This document shows, piece after piece, positions 1 through 10,077 of a DNA stretch of 64,000 nt. The notes beneath the pieces are model-generated. The model was not told the origin of the DNA. It did no database searches and was given only the letters and a program-made list of their open reading frames with translations. Each line of letters begins with the position of its first letter. Positions within the stretch are counted from its first letter, which is position 1. The DNA is from Rhizobium sp. BK602. GTDB taxonomy: Bacteria; Pseudomonadota; Alphaproteobacteria; Rhizobiales; Rhizobiaceae. The stretch lies in assembly GCF_014195095.1 (NCBI RefSeq), contig NZ_JACIBC010000003.1:310001-374000 (forward strand), written 5' to 3'. A program made the position numbers and the translations under genes.

Positions 1-903
1 CGAGACTGGAAAACGAACCGTCAGCCCTTCGACCTTCAACGCCGGCGCAGGCTCAGCCACCTCGTTCCGGCTGAAATCCGATCTGGCCGCGCGGCCCGCC
101 GAAAAATGCGGGACGGCGTGAAGGAGATGCTGCGTGTAGGGATGAGCGGGTCTGTCCAGGATCTGGTTCAGCTCTCCCCGCTCGACCGCCTGTCCCGCCT
201 GCATCACCATGACCTTGTCGGCAATGCCGGCAACGAGGCCGATATCGTGGGTGATGAAGATCATCGCCATGCCGGTCTCGCGCTTCAATTCGGCCAGCAG
301 GGCCATGATCTGCGCCTGCACCGTCACATCCAGCGCCGTGGTCGGCTCGTCGGCGATCAGCAGGCGCGGATTGCAGGCGAGCGCGGTCGCGATCATCACC
401 CGCTGCAGCATGCCGCCGGAGAGCTGGTTCGGGCAATATCTCAGCCGTCGCGCGGCATCGGGGATGCGGACGCGGTCGAGTGCATCCTTGGCCGCCGCCC
501 TCGCCTGTCTACCGGTCAAGCCACGATGCAGGCGGAAGGACTCTTCGATCTGCGTGCCGATGGTCAGCACCGGATTGAGCGATGTCATCGGCTCCTGGAA
601 GATCATGCCAATCTCGGCGCCACGGATTTTCGTCAGCGCCGCTTCGCTCGCCGTCGTCAGGTCGAGAACGCTGTTGTCGGCGCGCTTCAGCCTGATCGAG
701 CCTTCGACAATGCGGCCGCCGCCGAAATCGACGAGGCGATTGATCGACAAGGCCGTGACCGATTTCCCCGAACCGCTCTCGCCGACGATCGCCAGCGTCT
801 CGCCGGCGGCAAGATCGAAACTCACGCCGCGGACGATCCTGTTGGCGCGCGGATCGCGCCCGAAACCCACATGCAGATCGGAAACGGACAGCAGCGGGCT
901 CAT
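1..903 (-). CDS. Opp/Dpp-type ABC transporter ATP-binding protein, probably two fused ATPase domains (partial)
   Basis: This is the energy-supplying ATPase of the importer encoded just upstream. The first 301 codons are visible and the gene runs off the left edge. Seen: Walker A GESGSGKS at about residues 41-48, signature LSGGM at about 161-165, Walker B LLIADEP at about 181-187 and the oligopeptide-family tail HPYTQHLLHAVP. After this complete ATPase domain the frame continues into a new start-like segment (ALKVEGLTVRFPVS), as in fused OppD-OppF proteins of the GsiA type. The ATG overlaps the stop of the permease gene by four bases (ATGA), so the two are translationally coupled. Substrate is inferred from the neighbours (murQ, murA, sugar kinase): peptidoglycan fragments or peptides. 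Confidence 0.88.
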   Translation of the reverse strand, partial: MSPLLSVSDLHVGFGRDPRANRIVRGVSFDLAAGETLAIVGESGSGKSVTALSINRLVDFGGGRIVEGSIRLKRADNSVLDLTTASEAALTKIRGAEIGMIFQEPMTSLNPVLTIGTQIEESFRLHRGLTGRQARAAAKDALDRVRIPDAARRLRYCPNQLSGGMLQRVMIATALACNPRLLIADEPTTALDVTVQAQIMALLAELKRETGMAMIFITHDIGLVAGIADKVMVMQAGQAVERGELNQILDRPAHPYTQHLLHAVPHFSAGRAARSDFSRNEVAEPAPALKVEGLTVRFPVS

Positions 904-1739
904 AAGGTCGCCCTCCGCATCTTGGGGTCGAGAATATCGCGCAAGGCATCGCCGAGCAGGTTGAAGCCGAGAATACTGATCATGATGGTGACGGCGGGGA
1001 AGATCAGCAGCCAGGGCGCCGTTTCCATCAGGTTGCGGCTGTCGCTCAGCATCAATCCGAGCGAAGACGCCGGCGGCTGCGTGCCGAGGCCGAGGAAGCT
1101 CAACCCGGCCTCCGTCAGAAGCGACCATGCCAGCGCCAGCGTGATCTGTACCGTCAGCGGTGCAACGAGATTAAGCAGCAGATGCCGCGTCAGGATATAG
1201 CGCTTGCTGCTGCCGAAGGTGCGGGCGGCATCGACGAAATCGCGCGCCTTCAGCGACAGCGCCGGCCCCCGCACGACGCGGGTGAAGATCGGCGTATAGA
1301 CGATGGCGATGGCGGCGACACTGGTCCATGTCCCGGGGCCGACGATGGCGATGATCAGCAGTGCGAGAAGGATGGCCGGGAATGCCAGCAGCACATCCAT
1401 CATCCGCATGATCACCCCATCCCAGCGCTTTCCGAACCAGGCGGCAGTCAAGCCCAGCACGGTGCCGATCAGGCTTGCGAGCGCGACGGAGAGGAAAGCG
1501 ACGGTGAAGGATTCGCCAATCCCGTTCATGAGCCGGCTTGCCACGTCACGGCCGAAGAGGTCGGTCCCCATCCAATAGACGGCGTTCGGCGCATGCAGGC
1601 GGTCGATCCTGTTCTGCGTCAGCGGATCATGCGGCGTCAGGCCCAGCATGCCGAGAATGGCGAGGACCAGATAGACGAGAACGATGGCGCCGCCGATCCG
1701 GCCGCTCGTGTGCCCGAAAATAGCCCTGACGATGCGCAT
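900..1739 (-). CDS. ABC transporter permease, OppC/DppC family
   Basis: A 279-residue inner-membrane permease and the second of two channel subunits. Seen: an N-terminal membrane segment (about 12-32), the family motif GTDLFGRD (58-65), several further hydrophobic helices and an EAA loop starting DAARTFG (about 170-176) that docks with the ATPase. The ATG at 1739 shares one base with the stop of the preceding permease gene (TGATG); a TTG one codon earlier is also possible. It belongs to the operon of binding protein, OppB, OppC and ATPase. Confidence 0.9.
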   Translation of the reverse strand: MRIVRAIFGHTSGRIGGAIVLVYLVLAILGMLGLTPHDPLTQNRIDRLHAPNAVYWMGTDLFGRDVASRLMNGIGESFTVAFLSVALASLIGTVLGLTAAWFGKRWDGVIMRMMDVLLAFPAILLALLIIAIVGPGTWTSVAAIAIVYTPIFTRVVRGPALSLKARDFVDAARTFGSSKRYILTRHLLLNLVAPLTVQITLALAWSLLTEAGLSFLGLGTQPPASSLGLMLSDSRNLMETAPWLLIFPAVTIMISILGFNLLGDALRDILDPKMRRATL

Positions 1740-2698
1740 CAACCCTCTCCCAGGCGGACGCGCGGATCGAGCGCGACATAGGCGAGATCGACGAGGAGGT
1801 TGACGATCATGAAGTTGAGGGCGATGAACAGCACACTGCCCTGCACCAGCGCATAATCCCTTTGCAGGATCGCATCGAGCACCATGCGTCCGAGACCCGG
1901 AAGAGCGTAGATCTGCTCGACCAGCACGGCCCCGCCCAGCAGATAGCCGAACTCGACGCCGCTCAGCGTCACCACCGGTATGAGGGCGTTCGGCAAGGCA
2001 TGGCGCCAGATGACGCCGCGCGCCGGCACACCGCGGCTGCGTGCCGTGCGGACGTAATCGTCGCTCAGAACGTCGAGCATGGCGGAGCGCACGACGCGCG
2101 TGACGGAGGCCGCGAAGGCGAAGCCGAGCGTCAGCGCCGGCAGGATCATCTGACCAAGATTTCCAAGAGGGTCCTGCCAGAACGGCGTGAACGCGCCCAT
2201 GGTCGGCAGCACGCCGAACCCGGCCGACAGCGCATAGATGATCAACAGACCCAGCACGAAATTCGGCGTGGATTGCCCGATCATGGCGACGACGCGGACC
2301 AGCAGATCGGACGGCCTCTCGTTGCGGGTCGCGGCGAAGACGCCGGCAGGCAGGCCGATCAGCAGCGCGATCGCCATGGACAGCAAGGCGAGCTCGAGCG
2401 TCAGCGGAAAGCGTTCGAGGATGATGTCGAGCACCGGTTTGCCATAGGTGACGGAAAGGCCGAGATTGCCCTGGAGGACCCCGAACAGCCAGTGCCAGTA
2501 CTGCACGAACCAGGACTGGTCGATGCCGAAATAGGCGGCGAGCGCCTGCCGCTGTTCCGGCGTGAGCAGGCCGGCATTGGTTCCCAGCATCGCCGTGATC
2601 GCATCGCCCGGCACCAGCCGGATGGCGATGAAGACGAGGATCGACACGCCCAGCATGATCAGCGGGAACGTCATCAGCCGGCGTGCCAGATATCCCAT
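1739..2698 (-). CDS. ABC transporter permease, OppB/DppB family
   Basis: A 319-residue inner-membrane permease. Seen: the typical OppB start (MGYLARRL, then a hydrophobic helix and RLVPGDAI), a long periplasmic loop, further helices and an EAA-type cytoplasmic loop around YVRTARSRG. It lies 27 bp after the binding-protein gene and overlaps the OppC gene by one base. Together with the OppC partner it forms the transmembrane pore for peptides or muropeptides; the exact substrate cannot be read from the sequence. Confidence 0.9.
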   Translation of the reverse strand: MGYLARRLMTFPLIMLGVSILVFIAIRLVPGDAITAMLGTNAGLLTPEQRQALAAYFGIDQSWFVQYWHWLFGVLQGNLGLSVTYGKPVLDIILERFPLTLELALLSMAIALLIGLPAGVFAATRNERPSDLLVRVVAMIGQSTPNFVLGLLIIYALSAGFGVLPTMGAFTPFWQDPLGNLGQMILPALTLGFAFAASVTRVVRSAMLDVLSDDYVRTARSRGVPARGVIWRHALPNALIPVVTLSGVEFGYLLGGAVLVEQIYALPGLGRMVLDAILQRDYALVQGSVLFIALNFMIVNLLVDLAYVALDPRVRLGEG

Positions 2699-2725
2699 GG
2701 AACGTCCTCTAGAACCCGCGATCCG

Positions 2726-4246
2726 CTACTGGACGGAGACCTTGCTCAGACCGAAGAGAGAGCCTGTCGGCGTCGGCACGAAGCCTTGGACATTCTTCTG
2801 CTCGGCCGTGTAGCCATAGGCGGTATAGAGCCAGATCCAGGGCGAGACTTCGGCAATATGTTTTTCGAAGTCGGCGAAGATCGCCTTGCGCTTGGCCGGA
2901 TCGGTCTCGGCACGGCCCTTCTGCATCAGGCTATCGAGCGTATCGTCGATATAGTTTGCGACCTTCTGCAGGTTGCCGGTCTTGGTCCAGTAGCGATTGT
3001 ACATCGTATAGGGATCGGCGCTGCCGCCATTGAGCGCGACCGCCATGTCGAAATTGCCCTTCAGCCAGGTATCGACATAGACATTGAGTTCCATCACCTT
3101 GATATCGAGCTTGATGCCGATTTCGGCGAGCTGCGACTGGATGACCTGCGCCTCGGCCGCCGCTGTCGGCGGCTCGCCTGTCGCCGCGATCACGGTCGCG
3201 GAGAAGCCGTCCGCATGGCCGGCGTCGGCCATCAGCTTCTTGGCCTTTTCGACATCGCGCTTGTAGCAGAAAAGCTGGTTCGGATCGGTCGCGTAGAGTG
3301 GCATGGTCAACGGTCCCGTCACCTTGCCCTCGCCGAGTGCCGCCGTATCCATCACATCCTTCCGGTCGATGGCGCAGGAGATCGCCTGGCGCACGGCAAG
3401 CTGATCCATCGGCTTGCGGGACGGGTTCAACTGCAGGACGTTGTAGGAGAGGACCGGCGTCCGGGTCAGCTGCAGCTTCGGCTCCTTGGGAACCAGCGTT
3501 GCCACCAGCGGGTCGTTCAACAATGCGAAGTCGATCTGACCGGTCCGCAGCGAGGCCAGGATCGCCGTCTCATCGGGAAGCACGCTGATATCGATGCCGT
3601 CGACGCCGACCTTGCCGCCGGCCCAATCCTTGTTGGCGCTCAGGACCTCCTTGGAGTTCGGCACCCAGTTGTCGAGCTTGAACGGGCCGGAGCCGATCGC
3701 CTTGGTGCCAATGGAGCCGGCGGTAATCTCACCGGCCGGCACGATGGCGGCATTGAGGCTGGTCATCGCCGTCAGGATCGGAACGTCCGGCTGCGACAGA
3801 TGAAAGACGACGGTCGTCGCGTCAGGCGTATCGATGCTGGCGATCGACAGGAAATTGGCGCGGGCGACAGCGGCCGTCGCCTGATCGAGAATGCGCTGGA
3901 ACGACGCTTTCACGTCGGCCGAAGTGACCGCGGCGCCGTTCTGGAACTTGGCGTTCTGATTGAGTTTGAAGGTCAGCTCCTTGCCATCGGCGGAAAACTG
4001 CCAGCTCTCGGCAATGGCCGGTACGATCTGCAGATTGCCGTCGAGACGGACCAGCGGCTCGTAGATCAGTTCCAGCAGGCGGATCGAGGAGAAGGCGGTC
4101 TGCTTGTGCGGATCGAGGCCGGTCGCATCCTGCGCCCATGCCATGCGCAGCGTCGCCGCCTGCGCCTGAGTCGACATAGCCGCCATCCCGAGACCCGCCG
4201 CCAATGCGACGCAGGCGATCAGCCTGCCCGAAAAATAGCTCTTCAT
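2726..4246 (-). CDS. Periplasmic solute-binding protein, family 5 (Opp/Dpp type)
   Basis: A 506-residue extracytoplasmic binding protein that gives the importer its specificity. Seen: an N-terminal signal peptide with a charged start (MKSYFSGR), a hydrophobic core and a cleavage site near AQA at about residue 31, then the SBP_bac_5 pattern (LDPHKQTAFSS, LRTGQIDFALL, AISCAIDRKDV). The frame is open 16 codons further upstream, but those residues do not look like a signal peptide, so MKSYF is chosen. It lies 75 bp after murQ on the same strand, which suggests that the ligand is a cell-wall fragment. That link is inference. Confidence 0.9.
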   Translation of the reverse strand: MKSYFSGRLIACVALAAGLGMAAMSTQAQAATLRMAWAQDATGLDPHKQTAFSSIRLLELIYEPLVRLDGNLQIVPAIAESWQFSADGKELTFKLNQNAKFQNGAAVTSADVKASFQRILDQATAAVARANFLSIASIDTPDATTVVFHLSQPDVPILTAMTSLNAAIVPAGEITAGSIGTKAIGSGPFKLDNWVPNSKEVLSANKDWAGGKVGVDGIDISVLPDETAILASLRTGQIDFALLNDPLVATLVPKEPKLQLTRTPVLSYNVLQLNPSRKPMDQLAVRQAISCAIDRKDVMDTAALGEGKVTGPLTMPLYATDPNQLFCYKRDVEKAKKLMADAGHADGFSATVIAATGEPPTAAAEAQVIQSQLAEIGIKLDIKVMELNVYVDTWLKGNFDMAVALNGGSADPYTMYNRYWTKTGNLQKVANYIDDTLDSLMQKGRAETDPAKRKAIFADFEKHIAEVSPWIWLYTAYGYTAEQKNVQGFVPTPTGSLFGLSKVSVQ

Positions 4247-4321
4247 TATTCTCTTCGCCCCCTGTTGATTGTTACCCCAGCCGATTTTGGCCATTTCTTT
4301 GAGATCAGTCGCAATATCAGT

Positions 4322-5632
<1,311 letters not shown>

Positions 5633-5971
5633 TTAGCGTGCCTCCGCGAGCACATAGATATAGGCTTCGCGCTCGCCATCCTCGGTCCATACCGTCGCGA
5701 CGACACGGCTGTAGCCCTCGCCTTCGAAAGCATCGAGCCGCTCCCAATGTGCCGGAAGATCGGTGGATTCGAGGAGAAAGACGTCGATCTCGGCGCCGTC
5801 GTCGCTCAATTCGAGACCGGGAAAGCCCAGCGCCGCGCCCCAACCGGATTGAAGCAGCCTGCCGCGAACGATCCCCCGGCTCCAGATGCCGTCAAGCCCT
5901 TCGAGATGGTGATGGTTCACGCGTCCGGGCGCGAGCGTGCCATAGGTGGCGAGGCGATTTTCAGGCGTCAT
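5633..5971 (-). CDS. Gamma-glutamylcyclotransferase (GGCT/AIG2-like) fold protein
   Basis: A 112-residue small protein. Seen: the N-terminal GGCT signature YGTLAPG (about 9-15), a central GFPGLE segment and FEGEGYSR near residues 83-90, the pattern of AIG2/YtfP-like proteins. Known members cyclise gamma-glutamyl amines, but many small bacterial ones have no proven substrate. Its start overlaps the end of the hydrolase gene by 11 bp, so the two are co-translated. In a peptidoglycan locus an action on gamma-D-glutamyl peptides is imaginable, but nothing in the sequence proves it. Confidence 0.75.
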   Translation of the reverse strand: MTPENRLATYGTLAPGRVNHHHLEGLDGIWSRGIVRGRLLQSGWGAALGFPGLELSDDGAEIDVFLLESTDLPAHWERLDAFEGEGYSRVVATVWTEDGEREAYIYVLAEAR

Positions 5972-6671
5972 GCATGACCCTCTTCAAAAGGCTTTTGAGC
6001 AATTCGGTGATTTCCTGTGGCTGCTCGATCGCGGGAAGATGCCCGCAATCGCGCATGAGGACGAATTGCGAGGTTCTGATACCGATATGGATCTCAAGCG
6101 AATCCGATGGCGGTGTCAGCACGTCGCTGTCACCGACAGCGACCAGTGTCGGCACGGAAATCGCAGGCAGCAATACTCGCGAATCCGGGCGATCGAGAAT
6201 CGCCTGCTGCTGACGCAGGAATGCATCGCCGCCAACCCGCGCCGCCATAGCCTGAAGCTCGGTTGCGACCGGCCCATCCAGATGGCTTTTATGCACGAGC
6301 TCCGGCAGCAGCTTTCTCGTGACGCCGGCAAATCTGCCGACCTTCAGGGACTCCATTCCCACACGACGGCGCTCCGCTCGTGCCGGCGTATCCGGTGCGG
6401 CGCTGGTGTCGAACAGCGCCAGCGCCAGAATGCGTTCGGGCGCCCGCCGCATGATTTCGAAAGCCACATAGCCGCCCATGGAAATACCGGCAAGGACGAA
6501 GCGATCCGGAGCAGAGCTGAGCACTCGCGCCGCCATGGCGCCGACACTGTCGTCCAAGGTCAGATCGGCAATGGCGGGATCGGCCAACGGGGCGATGCAT
6601 TGCGCCTGATACCGCCAGATGCGGGTATCGCAGAGAAGGCCGGGCAGGAAGATGATGGCTGGCTTGGGCAT
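5961..6671 (-). CDS. Alpha/beta-fold hydrolase
   Basis: A 236-residue cytoplasmic alpha/beta hydrolase. Seen: an oxyanion-region start FLPGLLCD, the nucleophile elbow GISMGG with Ser64, an acid-bearing VAVGDSDVLTPP segment and the catalytic histidine in CGHLPAIEQP. No signal peptide. The family covers esterases, amidases and lactonases, so the substrate is unknown. It overlaps the downstream GGCT gene by 11 bp and follows the sugar-kinase gene after about 100 bp, in the same direction as the peptidoglycan genes. Confidence 0.85.
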   Translation of the reverse strand: MPKPAIIFLPGLLCDTRIWRYQAQCIAPLADPAIADLTLDDSVGAMAARVLSSAPDRFVLAGISMGGYVAFEIMRRAPERILALALFDTSAAPDTPARAERRRVGMESLKVGRFAGVTRKLLPELVHKSHLDGPVATELQAMAARVGGDAFLRQQQAILDRPDSRVLLPAISVPTLVAVGDSDVLTPPSDSLEIHIGIRTSQFVLMRDCGHLPAIEQPQEITELLKSLLKRVMHDA

Positions 6672-6772
6672 GAAGCCGTTCTACCCGTTGCCGATCTACC
6701 AGTCCAATATATGGAAGGTGCCTTCTCTATCTGTAAAACCTATGGCGGCGGCACCATGCGTCGCCCGCGCGA

Positions 6773-7663
6773 TCAGCGCCGGCAAACGGCTCGTCTGGCC
6801 AGAATGATCGCACCGGACACCGCATCGCCGTCGATGGGTTTCAGGCGGCGACGGACATCCGGCGCGAGCCACGGCTCCAGCGGGCTTGCAAGGCCGCCCA
6901 GCAGCGAGACGCGCGGAGCGCCCTTGTCGAAAAGGGTGCGGACCAGCGTGTCTATATGCCCGGCGGCACCCTGGACGATGCGTCGTCCAGCGGCGTCGCC
7001 CTGATCGGCATGACGCATGACCATCGGCGCCAAAGCGGCATAGTCTGTGGCCGAGGCGCGGTCCATCCAGGCGACGGCGTCCATGGGATCGTTCTGGAAG
7101 CGCTGCATGATTTCCGTCAGCAGGGCCGTCATCTCCTGCCGTCCGTCATGCGCCCGCAGCGCAAGCTGCACGACCTTCAGCCCCAGATAGGCGCCGCTGC
7201 CCTCGTCGGAGATCGGAAAGCCATAGCCACCGACCCGAAGCCGGCGCCCCTCGACAAAGCCAAGGCCGATCGATCCGGTTCCGGCGATGACGATCGCGCC
7301 ATCGCGGCCCGAATGCGCGCCGAGACAGGCTCCCTCGCCGTCGCTGACGAAATCGATGCTGGCAAAGGGATGCCCTATGGCCCGCAACGCCTCAAGAGCG
7401 CCCTTACGCCCGATCCCGGCCAGCCCGACCCCGGCATGAACGCGCGCGATTTCATCCGGCCCGAGCCCTGCCTCCTCGATTGCAGCGTCAAAAGCGCGCG
7501 CGATCGAAGCCCAGGCCTCCTCTATCCCGAGCCGCGTCGTCGCCGGGCCGGACAGGCCCTGACCCAATATGTTGCCCTCCTCGTCTTCGATCCTTGTGCG
7601 GCAACCGGTGCCGCCGCCGTCGATGCCGAGGAAATAATGGGAACTGTCCGTTTCGGCGCTCAT
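6773..7663 (-). CDS. BadF/BadG-type ATPase, probable N-acetylglucosamine/MurNAc kinase
   Basis: A 296-residue sugar kinase of the actin-like ATPase fold. Seen: phosphate-1 loop GIDGGGTG (about 13-20), GVGLAGIGR, a catalytic-aspartate region DFVSDGEGA, phosphate-2 loop AGTGSIGLG and the family motif GGYGFPISDEGSGAYLG. These fit the BcrAD_BadFG group containing NagK-like and MurK-like kinases. Its ATG overlaps the stop of murA (ATGA), so murA and the kinase are coupled. Phosphorylation of GlcNAc or MurNAc would supply the substrate of MurQ, or run beside it. The sugar itself is inferred from context. Confidence 0.85.
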   Translation of the reverse strand: MSAETDSSHYFLGIDGGGTGCRTRIEDEEGNILGQGLSGPATTRLGIEEAWASIARAFDAAIEEAGLGPDEIARVHAGVGLAGIGRKGALEALRAIGHPFASIDFVSDGEGACLGAHSGRDGAIVIAGTGSIGLGFVEGRRLRVGGYGFPISDEGSGAYLGLKVVQLALRAHDGRQEMTALLTEIMQRFQNDPMDAVAWMDRASATDYAALAPMVMRHADQGDAAGRRIVQGAAGHIDTLVRTLFDKGAPRVSLLGGLASPLEPWLAPDVRRRLKPIDGDAVSGAIILARRAVCRR

Positions 7664-8916
7664 GACGTCAGCCGCTCGATATCGGCGCCACACAGGCGGA
7701 GCTTGCGATCCAGTTGCTCATAGCCGCGGTCGAGATGATAGACGCGGTTGACGATGGTTTCGCCTTCCGACACCAGTGCCGCCAGCACCAGCGAAACCGA
7801 GGCGCGCAGATCGGTCGCCATTACCTGCGCGCCCCTCAGGGGCTTGCCGCCGCGCACCAGCGCCGTCGTGCCCTGCAATTTGATGTTCGCGCCGAGGCGC
7901 ATCAGTTCTGGCACATGCATGAAGCGGTTTTCGAAGACCGTCTCGCGGATCAGCGACGCGCCCTCGGCGCAGCAGGCCAGCGCCATGAACTGGGCCTGCA
8001 GGTCGGTCGGGAAGCCGGGATAGGGTTCGGTGGTGATGTCGGTGCCCTTGAGCGGCCCATCCCTGGAAACCACCAGGCCGCGATCGCTCGGCCAGACACT
8101 GACGCCCATCGCCTCCAGCACCTGTACGACGGAGGCCAGATTTTCGAGCCGGGCATGGATCAGCTCGAGCTGCCCGCCGGTGATGGCGGCCGCAACCGCA
8201 TAGGTGCCGGCCTCGATCCGATCGGGGATGCCGTGATGTCTGGCAGGCCGCCAACTCGTGTTGCCGTCGATCAGGATACGATGCGTGCCCGCGCCGTCGA
8301 TCCGGGCTCCCATGGCCGCAAGGCAGGCGGCGAGATCGGCCACTTCCGGCTCTCGCGCCGCATTCAATATCTCGGTCTCGCCCTTGGCGGCACATGCCGC
8401 CATCATCGCCGTCTCCGTCGCACCGACCGAAGGTGAACTCAGCACGACGCGCGAGCCCCTCAAGCCCTTCGGAGCCGATGCGACGATCGATCCATTCTCC
8501 ACATCGATATCGGCCCCGAGCGTTGCCAGCGCCTTGATGTGCATGTCGACAGGCCGTGCACCGATGGCGCAGCCGCCGGGAAGCGATACGCGGGCATGAC
8601 CGAAGCGCGCCAGTAACGGCGCCAGCACCAGCACCGTCGCCCGCATGCGTCTGACGGTATCGTAGGAGGTCTCCACCGAGACAATGCCGGCGGGATCGAT
8701 CGTCGTGCCATGCGCCGAGCGGGTCACCACGGCACCATGGAGCGAGACGACGCCGAGCATGTTCTCGACATCGCTGACCACAGGCAGGTTCGTCAGTTCC
8801 AGCGGATGGGGGCTCAGGAGTGCCGCCGCGATCTGCGGCAGGGCGGCATTCTTGGCGCCGGCGATTGTCACCGCGCCCTGCAACCGTCTACCGCCCGATA
8901 TTCGCAATCTGTCCAT
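7660..8916 (-). CDS. murA: UDP-N-acetylglucosamine 1-carboxyvinyltransferase MurA (apparently an extra copy)
   Basis: Transfers enolpyruvate from PEP to UDP-GlcNAc, the first committed step of cell-wall precursor synthesis. The 418-residue protein has full family length. Seen: Lys22-Asn23 in GAKNAAL, the reactive cysteine Cys116 in [14 protein letters not shown] (the residue targeted by fosfomycin), and TDLQAQF for the general-base aspartate. All key residues are present, so it should be active. It is unusual to find murA with murQ, a sugar kinase and an RpiR regulator; rhizobia normally have a separate housekeeping murA, so this is probably a second, regulated copy. ATG at 8916 is preferred to an upstream TTG. 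Confidence 0.93.
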   Translation of the reverse strand: MDRLRISGGRRLQGAVTIAGAKNAALPQIAAALLSPHPLELTNLPVVSDVENMLGVVSLHGAVVTRSAHGTTIDPAGIVSVETSYDTVRRMRATVLVLAPLLARFGHARVSLPGGCAIGARPVDMHIKALATLGADIDVENGSIVASAPKGLRGSRVVLSSPSVGATETAMMAACAAKGETEILNAAREPEVADLAACLAAMGARIDGAGTHRILIDGNTSWRPARHHGIPDRIEAGTYAVAAAITGGQLELIHARLENLASVVQVLEAMGVSVWPSDRGLVVSRDGPLKGTDITTEPYPGFPTDLQAQFMALACCAEGASLIRETVFENRFMHVPELMRLGANIKLQGTTALVRGGKPLRGAQVMATDLRASVSLVLAALVSEGETIVNRVYHLDRGYEQLDRKLRLCGADIERLTS

Positions 8917-8990
8917 GATACGAAACCCGCCAAGGAAGGGGCTCAAGGGCAGGCGTGAGTCCGCGTGCCTCGGAAAGAGACTATTCGGTC

Positions 8991-9030
8991 ATTCCAATGT
9001 GTCAATGTAATTTGGAATTTTTTATTCCAA
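8991..9030. promoter_or_regulatory. Putative RpiR operator between murA and rpiR
   Basis: A perfect inverted repeat is seen: TTGGAAT at 9012-9018 and ATTCCAA at 9024-9030 around a 5-base T spacer, plus a further ATTCCAA at 8991-8997. The layout ATTCC, GGAAT, ATTCC repeats that at 5433-5469 upstream of murQ. It lies in the divergent promoter and could give autoregulation of rpiR together with control of murA and the kinase. Confidence 0.65.
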
Positions 9031-9095
9031 TCGCCTGTGATAGGCTTGTTTGACCATAGCGGCATGTGAACCGGCCCCTTGGCCCGAAGGAGCGG

Positions 9096-9956
9096 ATGTC
9101 TATTCTCAAGAAGATCAGTGCGCAGCTCGACGCCATGGCGCCGGCCGATCGCCAGATCGGGCAGTTCATCGTTCAAAATCCCGATCAGATGCTACGCCTT
9201 TCCTCCGCCGCCCTTGCCGCGGAAACCGGCCGCAGCCAGTCCAGCGTCGTCAAGTTCAGCCAGAAGCTCGGCTATGCCGGCTATCAGGAGCTGAAGCTCG
9301 CCGTCAGCGAGGCCAAGGCGCAGGAATGGCAGGCGCCGGCGGGCATGATCCACGGTACGATCGAGGTCGAAGACGGCTATCTCGTCATCCTGCAAAAACT
9401 GCTGGGCAGCAAATTGCAGGCCATGCAGCAGACCATTGCGGTCAATGGCGAGCTGGAAATCGACAAGGCCTTGAACGCGCTTCATGAGGCACGCCGTATT
9501 CATCTTGCCGGCGTCGGCGCCTCGTCGCTCGTCGCCCGTGATTTCTCCTACAAGCTGATGAAGCTCGGTCGCATCGTCCTGCATGACAGCGACAGCCATG
9601 TGCAGATGGCCAACGCCTCGACGCTCGGCCCCGACGATCTGCTGTTCGCCCTCTCCTATTCCGGCGCCAGCATCGAAACGCTGCGGATCGCCGAGCTTGC
9701 CAGCCAGCGGCAGGCGACCGTCATCGCCGTCACCGGCCTCCAGGACAATCCGCTGACCCGGGTCGCGGATATCCGGCTTTATACCGTCGGCGACGAGGAC
9801 CGTGTCCGCTCCTCGGCCATCACGGCGCGCGATGCGCAGCTGATGCTGACCGATCTCCTCTTCATCCTTCTGATGCAACGACAGCCGGATGCCAATGACT
9901 ACGTCCACAACAGCGAAGCGGCGGTGTCCGTGCTGAAGGCCAAGCGGCTATCGTAG
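9096..9956 (+). CDS. RpiR-family transcriptional regulator (MurR-like)
   Basis: A 286-residue sugar-phosphate-sensing regulator. Seen: an N-terminal helix-turn-helix domain (about 1-77, with AAETGRSQSSVVKFSQKLGY) and a C-terminal SIS domain (about 130-260) starting IHLAGVGASSLVARD and containing ALSYSGASIET. The ATG at 9096 is chosen because AAGGAG lies four bases upstream; a GTG ten codons earlier has no such site. It is divergent from murA and probably senses a phosphorylated amino sugar such as MurNAc-6-P or GlcNAc-6-P, as E. coli MurR does. The ligand is inference. Confidence 0.88.
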   Translation: MSILKKISAQLDAMAPADRQIGQFIVQNPDQMLRLSSAALAAETGRSQSSVVKFSQKLGYAGYQELKLAVSEAKAQEWQAPAGMIHGTIEVEDGYLVILQKLLGSKLQAMQQTIAVNGELEIDKALNALHEARRIHLAGVGASSLVARDFSYKLMKLGRIVLHDSDSHVQMANASTLGPDDLLFALSYSGASIETLRIAELASQRQATVIAVTGLQDNPLTRVADIRLYTVGDEDRVRSSAITARDAQLMLTDLLFILLMQRQPDANDYVHNSEAAVSVLKAKRLS

Positions 9957-10077
9957 GCCGATCGCTCGGTGGGGTAGCATCCGGTCAACAGGTCGTGACG
10001 AAGGCGGAAATGGCCTGTACGCAGCGCAAGCGAGACCATAGGTTCCGATCCGATTGCAATCCATTCGGAGACATCAC

